Positions 8,012 through 16,510 of a DNA stretch of 64,000 bases are shown piece after piece (positions within the stretch are counted from its first letter, which is position 1; every line of letters begins with the position of its first letter). The stretch is from assembly GCA_031550535.1 (NCBI GenBank), contig JAVBOM010000004.1:96782-160781 (forward strand). Direction: 5' to 3'. The position numbers and the translations under genes are program-made. This DNA comes from Avichristensenella sp031550535. Its GTDB lineage: Bacteria > Bacillota > Clostridia > Christensenellales > Aristaeellaceae. The notes under the pieces are model-generated. The model was not told where the DNA came from and made no database searches. It was given only the letters and a program-made list of their open reading frames with translations.

Positions 8012-9178
8012 ATGCAGAGAAAGAACAGCCCGGCAAAGCGCACGTATGTCCAGAGCGGCATTCCCGGCCATAGCGCACCGGGCGGGCGCAAACCGAATAA
8101 AACGAGGCAGATCATACAGCTAGTCATCATCTCGGCCATCGTATTGATGGTCTGTATACTGGCTGTCTTTGGTTTGTCGCGCCTTTTTGGCCGCGCGAAC
8201 GACCCCAAGCTGATCTCCGCGCAAGCCACGGACAACATCCAGCCCTTTGGTGAGAACCTTCTCTGCTATAACGGCATGACGCTGACGTGCTTTGGCCCGA
8301 ACGGCTCCACCCGCTGGGCTTACCAGCTCGGGATGGACGCGGACTATTCCTGCTCCAAGGACATGATCGTCGCGTGGTCCGGCAACCAGATACACGTGCT
8401 GGACAAGGGCGGCTCGCCGACATTTACCGACCGGCTGGACGGAACCATCCGCTTTGCAAGGGTGGGCGAAACCTATGTGACCGCGTGCATTGGCACGGAG
8501 GCGAACTGCACCGTCCGCGTGATGAATCACACCGGAGGCGTCGTGGAGAATTATCCGTTCGACGGCCTCTATGTCGTCGATACCGGCTTTTTCTCCACAA
8601 AGGGGCAACTCGTCTGGATTCTCGGCCTGGATGTCGCCGGCAACGCGCCGATCACCAACCTCTCCACGTACCAGCCGGGGCACCTGGTGGCGGGCAAGGT
8701 CGATATCAACAACAAGATGGTCTATCAGGTATATCTGCACAACAACCTGCTGATGCTGGTGGACACCAACAAAATAACAGCCTACAACTACAAATGCGTG
8801 GAACAGCTCGACGTAGACCCCGTGCTCATTTACGGGTGGCATGTGAAGGATGTGCGGGCCGTCGGGAAGAACACCTACGCGCTGCTGCAGCAACTGCCCA
8901 CAACGGGGGATTCCTCCACCTTCTCGGAATTGCGGCTCGTGGAGAACAACAGCCGGCGCGCGCTCCGGCTGCTTTCGCCGTGCTTTGCCAGCGGGCTGAG
9001 CGAAAAGGGCGTCTACGGCTTTGGCAGCAATGTGATCTACTACGCGCCGTATGGCACGGGGACGTTCAAAGCCACGTACCTGACCTTCACCATCACCGAC
9101 TTCATCTGCATGCTGGACGGCGGCCGCATGGTTTTTACCACGAGCAACGGGGTCTTCATCATGAAGCTGCCCACCTGA
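8012..9178 (+). CDS. DUF5711-like membrane-anchored beta-propeller protein
   Basis: 388 residues, starting 9 bp after dnaA. A basic cytoplasmic N terminus (~1-35), one membrane helix (~36-58, IIQLVIISAIVLMVCILAVF), then an extracytoplasmic domain of repeated strands resembling WD/PQQ propeller blades (NLLCYNGMTLTCFGPNGSTRW, DMIVAWSGNQIHVLDKGG, TNGVFIMKL at the end). This layout matches what I recall of DUF5711. Function is unknown. The tight spacing behind dnaA suggests cotranscription, and a CvpA-family protein follows after 66 bp. Confidence 0.6.
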   Translation: MQRKNSPAKRTYVQSGIPGHSAPGGRKPNKTRQIIQLVIISAIVLMVCILAVFGLSRLFGRANDPKLISAQATDNIQPFGENLLCYNGMTLTCFGPNGSTRWAYQLGMDADYSCSKDMIVAWSGNQIHVLDKGGSPTFTDRLDGTIRFARVGETYVTACIGTEANCTVRVMNHTGGVVENYPFDGLYVVDTGFFSTKGQLVWILGLDVAGNAPITNLSTYQPGHLVAGKVDINNKMVYQVYLHNNLLMLVDTNKITAYNYKCVEQLDVDPVLIYGWHVKDVRAVGKNTYALLQQLPTTGDSSTFSELRLVENNSRRALRLLSPCFASGLSEKGVYGFGSNVIYYAPYGTGTFKATYLTFTITDFICMLDGGRMVFTTSNGVFIMKLPT

Positions 9179-9244
9179 TCGGGATACATTTTACCTCCGT
9201 GCTCGTTAATTATACGGGTACTGGTTAGCAAAGGAGGCGCTTCG

Positions 9245-9952
9245 TTGAATATTGTTGACTACGCAATTCTTGGAATTGTTGGTGTCAGCCTGCTTTTTGG
9301 CATATATCGGGGGTTTATTTCGTCCGTTCTTGGTTTGGTCAGCGTTTTCCTCGCCATGTTCGCCGCCTACGCCATCGGCCCGGCCATCGCGTCCGCCATC
9401 TGCAAGAATGAAACCGTCGTCTCCACACTGATCCACTATACGGACGCTGCCTCGCGCCTGGGCGATTTGGATCTCTCCATGAAAGCCGTGGCGGGCCTGG
9501 ATCCGTCCGCCATCCAGGACATCGTATCGCGCACGAAACTTCCCGTGCCGTTTGACGCTCTTCTTTCCGGCAACCTGGCACAGCAGGTTTTTTCCTCCAT
9601 CGGCAGTGTGAATGTCTCCGAATATGTCAACCAGACGATCGTCACGTCGATTGTGTCCGTGCTCTGCTACATCGGCACATTCATCGTCGCGTACCTCGCG
9701 CTCACCCTGCTGTCCGGGCTGCTGGGGTATGTGTTCCGCTTCCCCGTGCTGAAACACCTGGACGCGCTGCTCGGCGGCGTTTTTGGCGTCGCGCGCGGTG
9801 TTTTTATGGTGTACGTCCTCTTCGCGCTGGTTCCCATCGCGATGACCGTACTGCCGTTTGACCAGTTCGGCGAGCTCGTCCAGGCGTCGCAGCTTGGCAG
9901 CGCGCTGTACAACAGCAACATTGTCACCACAATTTTACAGGGGCATCTGTAG
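9245..9952 (+). CDS. CvpA family membrane protein
   Basis: 235 residues from a TTG start with AAAGGAGG properly spaced. Begins NIVDYAILGIVGVSLLFGIYRGFISSVLGLVSVFLA, the hallmark CvpA opening of a short helix, the YRG motif and a second helix, with two further membrane helices near residues 135-165 and 178-202. CvpA proteins are needed for colicin V export in E. coli; in Bacillota their role is less clear and probably concerns the envelope. A long extracytoplasmic loop (~55-130) separates the two helix pairs. The gene converges on gerC with 4 bp between stops and no visible terminator. Confidence 0.8.
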   Translation: MNIVDYAILGIVGVSLLFGIYRGFISSVLGLVSVFLAMFAAYAIGPAIASAICKNETVVSTLIHYTDAASRLGDLDLSMKAVAGLDPSAIQDIVSRTKLPVPFDALLSGNLAQQVFSSIGSVNVSEYVNQTIVTSIVSVLCYIGTFIVAYLALTLLSGLLGYVFRFPVLKHLDALLGGVFGVARGVFMVYVLFALVPIAMTVLPFDQFGELVQASQLGSALYNSNIVTTILQGHL

Positions 9953-9956
9953 CCCC

Positions 9957-11255
9957 TTACGTTTGCTCGCCCACGATGATTTTGGTCTGTACCTCCGCCG
10001 TCGCGTTTTGGTACATTTCCAGCCATATGGTTTCATCCCATTGCGAAAGCGACGCGACGGAGCGCACTGCCTTGCCTTCAAACCCTACAGGGTCCGAACC
10101 GAACATCTGCAGCTTGCCAATCACGCGCAGCACGTCGTTGTCGAACGCTTCCTGAACGCCTTGTATGTCCACCATGCCGTTACGCAACCTGCTGACGCGC
10201 ACACTTCCGCTGATCTTCAGAGTCCATCGGTCACCCTCCTGCACTACCCAGGTGCGCACCGGCGGGCGCTGCTCTATCCGGTAGTATTCACCTGCGGCAT
10301 AGTAGGTGAACTGCTTCATATTGCCCGTAAGGAAAGCAACAAACTGCATCTCCAGGCCCGTCAAGGTTCCGATCATCCTGCCCTGTTTGATCACCGCCGC
10401 GCCGAGCAGGTCCGTCCGCTTCTGCCCGTCCTCCCCCTGCATCTCGCCGGCTAGGGAATCCAGGATTCTTCCCTTTTCGTTGATCGTCGCGTCGCGACCG
10501 CCGCCTTCCTCTTCCGTGCCCCCTTGCGCTTCTCCGGTCTGCCCGCCGCCGGCTTGCCCCCCCTCCGGCTGCGCGGCATCCCCGCCCCCCGGCTGTGAAC
10601 CGCCCGTTTTTGAGCTGTCTTTCGGAGCTTCACTGGCGTAGCCCAGTGGCAGCAGCACGTCTTGCCAACCGCCGCCCGTTCCTCTGCCGTTCATGCGCAC
10701 CGCATGCCCAAAATGCACAATTGGGATATAGCCGAGGTTGTCATAGAGCTTGAGTCCCACCTTGATATCCTCCGAGAGGCGCGTGCCGAGATAAGGCTTC
10801 TGTGCCTTGATATACTCCTTTGCGCCGTTGCGGCAGATGATGAGCGCGGCGGATTGCCGCAGCCCCTCCAGCGTCAGCAAATCCTCCAGCACCTCGCTGA
10901 ACTCCGCATCCCGCGCCAGCTCCTCGGAAATGATGATCTGCAGCGTCTGGGAGAAGTTGAGATCGTTGGGGATCGTGGTGCTCAGCGTTTCCATCGCGTC
11001 AATGACGCCATGCGACCTGGTTTCCACAATGCGGTAATTGTTGGAACCGCTCCCGCTACTGCTGCTTCCGCCGCTCTGCTCATCCGTATCCCCGGTTAAC
11101 GCGGGAATTTCCAGGATCACAGTGACCTCGTCGGTATCCGCGCGGTCCACGCCAATGGAGATAACAAACGCCTGCTCGTCCACTTCACCGCCGCCATGCA
11201 GCATGATGGCAAGGAAAAAACCAACGGCAATCAGCCCAAGTACCCAACGTCTCAT
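9957..11255 (-). CDS. gerC: Ger(x)C family spore germination protein
   Basis: 432 residues from the ATG at 11255, which overlaps the gerB stop. A hydrophobic N terminus (RWVLGLIAVGFFLAIML) leads into EVDEQAFVISIGVDRA, then the GerAC fold with LSTTIPNDLNFSQTLQIIISEELAR and a C-terminal GSVRVSRLRNG-type domain. GerC proteins are the lipoprotein part of the nutrient receptor in the spore inner membrane. Here no lipobox cysteine follows the hydrophobic segment, where family members normally have one. A Gly/Gln/Glu-rich stretch of ~50 residues (~235-290) interrupts the fold. The normally lipid-anchored subunit may be held by an uncleaved helix. Confidence 0.85.
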   Translation of the reverse strand: MRRWVLGLIAVGFFLAIMLHGGGEVDEQAFVISIGVDRADTDEVTVILEIPALTGDTDEQSGGSSSSGSGSNNYRIVETRSHGVIDAMETLSTTIPNDLNFSQTLQIIISEELARDAEFSEVLEDLLTLEGLRQSAALIICRNGAKEYIKAQKPYLGTRLSEDIKVGLKLYDNLGYIPIVHFGHAVRMNGRGTGGGWQDVLLPLGYASEAPKDSSKTGGSQPGGGDAAQPEGGQAGGGQTGEAQGGTEEEGGGRDATINEKGRILDSLAGEMQGEDGQKRTDLLGAAVIKQGRMIGTLTGLEMQFVAFLTGNMKQFTYYAAGEYYRIEQRPPVRTWVVQEGDRWTLKISGSVRVSRLRNGMVDIQGVQEAFDNDVLRVIGKLQMFGSDPVGFEGKAVRSVASLSQWDETIWLEMYQNATAEVQTKIIVGEQT

Positions 11256-12424
11256 GCGCCCATGCCCCCTTTGCGCCGCTCTTTGATCGCCAAAATCCCC
11301 CACGCGAGCCATACGGGCACCACCGCGATTGGGAAACGCCAAACCATAAGCCGGAGCGAAATGTCCGTCAGCGTCTGCTGCGAAATCTGTGCTATACCCG
11401 CAAGAATGCCGCATACGGCAACCGTCGGCCAGGTCGTTGTTTTGGTGCGAAACCCACTATGCAGCAGGATGCCGCTGCCCGCCACACCGCCTCCAATCGC
11501 GATGGTGATTTTGAAGGTCAGCACAAACATGTACACGAGCCGGTAGAACCGGAACGAGTTATACTCGGCGCTGAGCATGAGCTGATGCCCCCAGGCGAGG
11601 TATTCCGGTACGACGCGCGGCGGAACGCTCAGGTTCGCCATGAGCGTAAGACCCACAGCGCCTATAAAGCCAATGACGAGGGATATGAATCCCGTGTTGA
11701 TGGATACCTGCTTCGCGCTGCCTGTCTGCTTGGGTAGAAGGCCGAGCAGCAGTATGCCCGCCATGCCGCTCGCGGCCACGGGGATCTGCGCCAGCGTCTC
11801 CCCGGGGCTGTTGCCCATGAGAGGGAAAAGGTTGTCCAGCGAGGTATCCTCCAGCAGGAACGCCATGGAGATGATAAATGTGCTGATTAGGATGACGCGA
11901 AAGAACCAGAGCATGCGCGAAAACCCACGGACACCGTGCCGCCCCAGACTGATGGCAATCACAACGATAACGGTAAATTCGACGATCCGCTCATTCGCGC
12001 CAATCAGCAGGTATTGCCGCACGAGGCCGCCCATCGCGCCAAGCGCGACGCTCGCGTCGAACACAAGTAGCGCCGCCAACACCACGCACAGCACGCTGCC
12101 GCCTATTTTTCCAAAGGCGGCGCAAAGCGCCTCGTCAAGCGAGCGGACCTGCTTGCCGCGCATCAAACCCCAGACCCCAATCCAAATGAGCACGCCGCCC
12201 AGGAAGCCGACGGCCAAGCACCACCAGGCAGCGGACCGCGCGTTCATCAGCAAAGGCCCGATGCCGGCAATGAGTCCCTGCGTGGACAGCACAACCCCAC
12301 ACAGGGCCGCGTACTGGTTTGTGCTCTGCTGAACCCACCCCGGATGCCCGTCCACGCTTGGCGGCGCGCCTTTGCCCGCGCGGACGCGAATGTGGGAACG
12401 CGCGGGGCGCTCACTTCTTGCCAT
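11252..12424 (-). CDS. gerB: GerB-family spore germination permease (APC superfamily)
   Basis: 390 residues from ATG 12424, chosen for the GGAGG at 12432-12436; it overlaps the end of gerA by 14 bp. About ten membrane helices are visible, starting with TNQYAALCGVVLSTQGLIAGIGPLLM and including ISLGRHGVRGFSRMLWFF, typical of spore permeases (PF03845) related to amino-acid transporters. GerB is thought to bind the germinant and pass the signal to the GerA ion channel. The N-terminal ~35 residues are basic and longer than usual. Confidence 0.9.
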   Translation of the reverse strand: MARSERPARSHIRVRAGKGAPPSVDGHPGWVQQSTNQYAALCGVVLSTQGLIAGIGPLLMNARSAAWWCLAVGFLGGVLIWIGVWGLMRGKQVRSLDEALCAAFGKIGGSVLCVVLAALLVFDASVALGAMGGLVRQYLLIGANERIVEFTVIVVIAISLGRHGVRGFSRMLWFFRVILISTFIISMAFLLEDTSLDNLFPLMGNSPGETLAQIPVAASGMAGILLLGLLPKQTGSAKQVSINTGFISLVIGFIGAVGLTLMANLSVPPRVVPEYLAWGHQLMLSAEYNSFRFYRLVYMFVLTFKITIAIGGGVAGSGILLHSGFRTKTTTWPTVAVCGILAGIAQISQQTLTDISLRLMVWRFPIAVVPVWLAWGILAIKERRKGGMGA

Positions 12425-13943
12425 GGCGGTCCTCCGGATTGTCCCAGGCGCGGGCACGGCCCTTTGCGCGCAGCAGCATGTCCGGATTCACCAGATACTG
12501 GCGGATGCGCTGCTGCCAGATCGGATAGGTGGCAAATACATCTGGATTATGCATGCGCTGCGGCGCGGTTACGGAGATGAATGGCACACCCATGGATGTC
12601 ATGGAGCATAGCTCCACCGCTGCGACGATGGCAACCATCATCACGCCGAACAACCCGCCAAGCGCGGCCGCGGCAATGGACGCAAGCTGGATGACGCGGT
12701 GGCCGAGCGCGAGGTGATACTCGCCCACCAACTGCGGGCCAAGGCTTGAAATCGCGACCACGATGATCATTTGAGGGGACACAAGATTGGCGGCGATGAC
12801 CGCCTGGCCCAGGATCAGCGCGCTGACCACGCCAAGCCCGTGCGCGAGTACGCCAGGGATACGCGCGCTCGCCAAATTGATCAGCTCAAACCCAATGCTC
12901 AGGGAAATAAACTCGATGATGATCTGAATGGGGATGCGGGCCTGTGTCTCATAAATCGCAAACATCAGCGAAAGCGGCAGCACCTCATTGTGGTACATCA
13001 ACAGCGATATATAGATCGCCGGAAGCAGCGTGGTAACCACGATGCCAATAAACGAGACAATCCGCTTGAACGTGCCAAGTGGATAGCGCAGGCTTGTCTC
13101 CTCGGACGTATGAAACATACTGATCAGCGTGGCAGGCATGCCCAGCGCGATCGGCGATCCTTCCACAAGGACCGCAATCATGCCGTCGATCAGGAAGGAC
13201 GCTACGCGGTCCGGGCGTTCCGTGTGCACGAACTGCGGCACCAGCGCGCTCGGCGAGTCCTCGATGAGCTGCTCCAACTCCCCCACGTTGATGACAAAGT
13301 CGATGTTGATGCCGTTCAGGCGGCGGCGCGCCTCCGTCAGGATCTGCTCATTGGCGACGCCGTCCAGATAAAGCATCGAACACGCCGTCTTTATCCCCGT
13401 GCCTACCTGGTGGGTTTCCACCACAAGGCGCGGGCTCTGCACAATGCGGCGGATCAGTGAGATGTTCGTGCGCATGTTTTCCACGAATCCCTCTTGCGGG
13501 CCGGTCACCGTCGTCTCATTGACGGGCTTGCCTACGGGGCGCCGCACGAACCCTTTCGCGTCCACAAGAATCGCGTTCATGCAGCCTTCCACCAGCAGGG
13601 CCGTGTTCCCCTGCAGCACGGCGTCGACGATCTCGTCAATCTGATCGGTCAAGGTGGCGCTGGAAACCGTTAATACGGAGTTCAAGAGCCATTCCGCGCG
13701 CTCCGAAGGTTCCCCGTCAAACTGTCCGGCCTGCATCGCGGGCTCCAGCACGTTCATGTCAATGATGGTGGCGTTAATCATGCCGTCAATGAACAGGATC
13801 GCCGCCGGAAAGCCGGCCACCTTCATGCGCCGGATGACGACATCCGTGCTCTGTGGCACGCGCAGTATCGTCCGAAGCAGTGCGAGCGTGTATTCGAGCG
13901 ATGTGGTGATGGGCTCATTGGTCTTATCCGCAATCGGGTTCAT
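12411..13943 (-). CDS. gerA: GerA-family spore germination protein
   Basis: 510 residues, ATG 13943 with GGAGGAGG upstream. The soluble N-terminal half (~1-280) contains the GerA signature with STDVVIRRM, LLVEGCMNAILVDAKGF, NMRTNISLIRRIVQSPRL, and IEDSPSALVPQFVHTERPDRVA. The C-terminal half has about five membrane helices beginning FKRIVSFIGIVVTTLLPAIYIS. GerA proteins form the oligomeric ion channel of the spore germinant receptor. Gene order A-B-C on the minus strand with overlapping ends shows a classic tricistronic receptor operon, expected to be transcribed in the forespore; I could not find a convincing sigma-G promoter. Confidence 0.93.
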   Translation of the reverse strand: MNPIADKTNEPITTSLEYTLALLRTILRVPQSTDVVIRRMKVAGFPAAILFIDGMINATIIDMNVLEPAMQAGQFDGEPSERAEWLLNSVLTVSSATLTDQIDEIVDAVLQGNTALLVEGCMNAILVDAKGFVRRPVGKPVNETTVTGPQEGFVENMRTNISLIRRIVQSPRLVVETHQVGTGIKTACSMLYLDGVANEQILTEARRRLNGINIDFVINVGELEQLIEDSPSALVPQFVHTERPDRVASFLIDGMIAVLVEGSPIALGMPATLISMFHTSEETSLRYPLGTFKRIVSFIGIVVTTLLPAIYISLLMYHNEVLPLSLMFAIYETQARIPIQIIIEFISLSIGFELINLASARIPGVLAHGLGVVSALILGQAVIAANLVSPQMIIVVAISSLGPQLVGEYHLALGHRVIQLASIAAAALGGLFGVMMVAIVAAVELCSMTSMGVPFISVTAPQRMHNPDVFATYPIWQQRIRQYLVNPDMLLRAKGRARAWDNPEDRHGKK

Positions 13944-14266
13944 ATGTCCCGCCTCCTCCGCGCTTTGTTACAAGCGCGCCTATTTTGCCCAAAATGCGCA
14001 AAGCTATCGCATGCGATGGCGCGTGCATTTTGCATCTTTGCCCGCGCCGCAATGCGTGCACCGCCCGGCATTTGCCCGCACACGCGCTTTGGGCCGCCGT
14101 TACGGCCGTTTATTGCTCTCCGTTTTTTCCTTATATATTCCAATTTCGTGACGATACCCTGCCAACCCTGCCCGCGGGCCGCCCGCCGCGTGCGCGCCCA
14201 CACGCTTCACCAAAGTCCATCATTTGCAAATTTCCCGTAAAAACTTGCAGAAAGAACAAATATATG
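13944..14266. promoter_or_regulatory. Divergent intergenic region gerA-livJ with nested palindrome
   Basis: No gene is supported in this stretch although frames stay open. At 14006-14017 is a perfect 12-bp palindrome (ATCGCATGCGAT) flanked by inverted arms AAAATGC (13991-13997) and GCATTTT (14025-14031). It lies 50-90 bp upstream of gerA and 320 bp upstream of livJ. An operator or a stable hairpin is possible; nothing else was seen. Confidence 0.4.
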
Positions 14267-14267
14267 G

Positions 14268-14296
14268 TTGCCTTCAATTTCGATTCCTGCTATAAT
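14268..14296 (+). promoter_or_regulatory. Sigma-A promoter of the liv operon
   Basis: TTGCCT at 14268-14273, 17-bp spacer, TATAAT at 14291-14296, about 50 bp upstream of the livJ start. Confidence 0.6.
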
Positions 14297-14350
14297 TCTG
14301 TCCATACCCTGGATGACGTATCCATATATATTTTGTGGGAGGCGTTTCGT

Positions 14351-15478
14351 GTGAAAAAGGTCCTTTGTTTGATGCTGACCCTGATGATGGCGCTCGGCGC
14401 GGTCTCCGCGCTGGCGGAAGACACCATTTTGATCGGCGGTCTGGCGCCGTTGACCGGTGGCGCGTCCGTATATGGTATTGCCGCGCGCAAGGCGGCTGAT
14501 CTGTATGTGAAAGAGGTCAACGCCGCCGGCGGCATTCTTGGCAAGCAGGTCAAAATTGACTGGCTCGACGACAAGCACGACGCGACCGAATGCGTCAACG
14601 CCTACCTGCGCCTGAGCGGCACGGAGAACGTCGCCGCGGTGCTCGGCCCGGTCACGACCGCGCCGACGCTGGCGATCCTGGACATGGTGGTCGAGGACGG
14701 CATCCCGATGATCACGCCGACCGGCACGGGCGACGCGATCACCCTGGACCCGCACGAGAACATCTTCCGCGCCTGCTTCAAGGACAGCTTCCAGGGCAAG
14801 GTCATGGCGTCGTTTGCCGCGAACTCCCTGGGCGCCAAGAAGGTCGCGATCCTGTACGACAACACGTCCGACTACTCTTCCGGCATCACGGAAAACTTTA
14901 TCGAGGCTGCCAAGGGACTCGGCCTTGAAGTCGTCGCGCAGGAAGCCTGCACCGAGAAGGACAGCGACTTCAAAACGCAGCTCACCAACATCGCCGCCAA
15001 GGAGTTCGACGCCCTGTTCGTGCCGATGTACTACGGCCCGCTCGGCCTGATCGTGCAGCAGGCGCACGAGGTCGGCATTACCCAGCCGTTGCTGGGCGTG
15101 GATGGCTGGGACGGCGTGCTGGGCACGGTGGAAGACACCTCCCTGCTGGACGGCTACTACTTCTGCAACCATTCCGCGGCCGATGATGACACCCCCTCCC
15201 TCGTCGCCTTCTTTGAGAAGTTCCAGGCCGAGTACAACGAGTTCCCGAACACGTTCGCCGCGCTTGGGTACGATGCCGCCGCCGTGCTGCTGAACGCCAT
15301 TGAGGCCGCCGGCTCCACGGACTGGGAGGCCATCAACGCCGCGATGCGCGCGACCGACTTTGAGGGCATCACCGGCCACATCAAGTATGACGAATTCGGC
15401 GATGTTGTGGACAAAGCCGGCGTCATCAACATCATCAAGGACGGCGAGCTGAAGTTCTACGAGCGCGTGACCCCGTAA
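14351..15478 (+). CDS. livJ: Branched-chain amino-acid ABC transporter substrate-binding protein
   Basis: 375 residues from a GTG at 14351 (GGGAGGCG upstream); the frame stays open further upstream but without a binding site. A signal peptide (MKKVLCLMLTLMMALGAVSALA) is followed by ILIGGLAPLTGGASVYGIAARKAADLYVKEVNAAGGILGKQV, the standard type I periplasmic binding fold of LivJ-like proteins (Peripla_BP_6). It should capture leucine, isoleucine, valine or a related ligand. There is no lipobox cysteine at the signal cleavage site, unusual for a Gram-positive binding protein, which needs an anchor. The other transporter genes follow downstream. Confidence 0.9.
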   Translation: MKKVLCLMLTLMMALGAVSALAEDTILIGGLAPLTGGASVYGIAARKAADLYVKEVNAAGGILGKQVKIDWLDDKHDATECVNAYLRLSGTENVAAVLGPVTTAPTLAILDMVVEDGIPMITPTGTGDAITLDPHENIFRACFKDSFQGKVMASFAANSLGAKKVAILYDNTSDYSSGITENFIEAAKGLGLEVVAQEACTEKDSDFKTQLTNIAAKEFDALFVPMYYGPLGLIVQQAHEVGITQPLLGVDGWDGVLGTVEDTSLLDGYYFCNHSAADDDTPSLVAFFEKFQAEYNEFPNTFAALGYDAAAVLLNAIEAAGSTDWEAINAAMRATDFEGITGHIKYDEFGDVVDKAGVINIIKDGELKFYERVTP

Positions 15479-15497
15479 GCTGACGACAACGATTCTC

Positions 15498-15586
15498 GGG
15501 GAGGGCATTCGCCTTCCCCGTTATGCGTTCCAGACTGCATAATAGCATGTGACGATCAGTCTGGGGGAGGCGTTCGCCTTCCCCAG
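15498..15586 (+). promoter_or_regulatory. Two similar intercistronic hairpins between livJ and livH
   Basis: 15498-15519: GGGGAGGGC, loop ATTC, GCCTTCCCC. 15561-15586: CTGGGGGAGGC, loop GTTC, GCCTTCCCCAG. The two share most of their stem and loop. Neither has a proper T-run, so I read them as mRNA-stabilising or partial-termination elements that let the binding protein be made in excess over the membrane genes. Confidence 0.6.
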
Positions 15587-15613
15587 CATTTTCTGCAAAA
15601 GGACGGTGGGAGC

Positions 15614-16498
15614 ATGATCGTTTTCCTGAACCAGTTGATTAACGGCCTGCACGTGGGCAGCATTTACGCGTTGATCGCGCTGGGCTATACGATGGTGTAC
15701 GGCATTGTGCGCCTGATAAACTTCGCGCATGGCGACCTGATTATGGTCGGCGCGTACGCGGTGCTGTTCTGCATCACGCTGTTTGGCCTTCCGCTCTGGC
15801 TGGCGGCCATCGGCGGCATTATCGTCTGCTCCCTGTTCGGCGTCACGATTGAGCGCGTCGCGTACCGGCCGCTGCGCCAGAAGAACGCGCCGCGCATCTC
15901 CGCGCTGATCACCGCCATCGGCGTCAGCTTCCTGCTGGAGAACGGCTTCCAGCTCCTCTTCACCGCCACCTACCGCACGTTTCCCTCCGTGTTCCCGTCC
16001 ACACCGCTGCAGTTTGGCGGCGTGCGCGTCTCCATCGGCACGCTGGTGACGATTGTCGCCGTCGCGGTGCTGATGGTGGCGCTGACGCTGTTCATCCAGC
16101 ACACCCGCATGGGCAAGGCCATGCGCGCCGTGTCGGAGGACATGAACGCCGCGCGGCTGATGGGCGTGAATGTGAACACCACCATCTCCGTGACGTTCGC
16201 CATCGGCTCCTCGCTCGCCGCCGTGGGTTCCGTGCTCTACTGCGCGGCGTACCCGCAGGTGCAACCGTACATGGGCTCCATGCTGGGCCTGAAGGCGTTT
16301 GTTGCGGCCGTGTTTGGCGGCATCGGCGTCATGCCGGGCGCGATGATCGGCGGTTTCGCGATGGGCATTGCCGAGAACCTGACCAAGGGCTACATCTCCA
16401 CGCAGCTTGCGGACGCGGTCGTTTTCGGCATCCTCATCGTCGTCCTGCTCGTCAAGCCTTCCGGCATCATGGGCAGACCAGAAAATGTGAAAGTGTAG
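15614..16498 (+). CDS. livH: Branched-chain amino-acid ABC transporter permease LivH
   Basis: 294 residues, AAGGACGGTGGGAG upstream. Eight or so membrane helices; family signatures FLNQLINGLHVGSIYALIALGYTMVYGI at the N terminus, LINFAHGDLIMVGAY, the EAA-like loop MGKAMRAVSEDMNAARLMGVNV and VFGGIGVMPGAMIGGFAMG. Together with the LivM part of the next gene it forms the membrane channel of the transporter. Confidence 0.93.
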   Translation: MIVFLNQLINGLHVGSIYALIALGYTMVYGIVRLINFAHGDLIMVGAYAVLFCITLFGLPLWLAAIGGIIVCSLFGVTIERVAYRPLRQKNAPRISALITAIGVSFLLENGFQLLFTATYRTFPSVFPSTPLQFGGVRVSIGTLVTIVAVAVLMVALTLFIQHTRMGKAMRAVSEDMNAARLMGVNVNTTISVTFAIGSSLAAVGSVLYCAAYPQVQPYMGSMLGLKAFVAAVFGGIGVMPGAMIGGFAMGIAENLTKGYISTQLADAVVFGILIVVLLVKPSGIMGRPENVKV

Positions 16499-16510
16499 GA
16501 GGGGCGGACA

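Noticed and set aside
13985..14350. N-terminal extension of the livJ frame
   Set aside because: No ribosome binding site at the upstream starts, and the signal peptide begins exactly at the GTG at 14351 behind GGGAGGCG.
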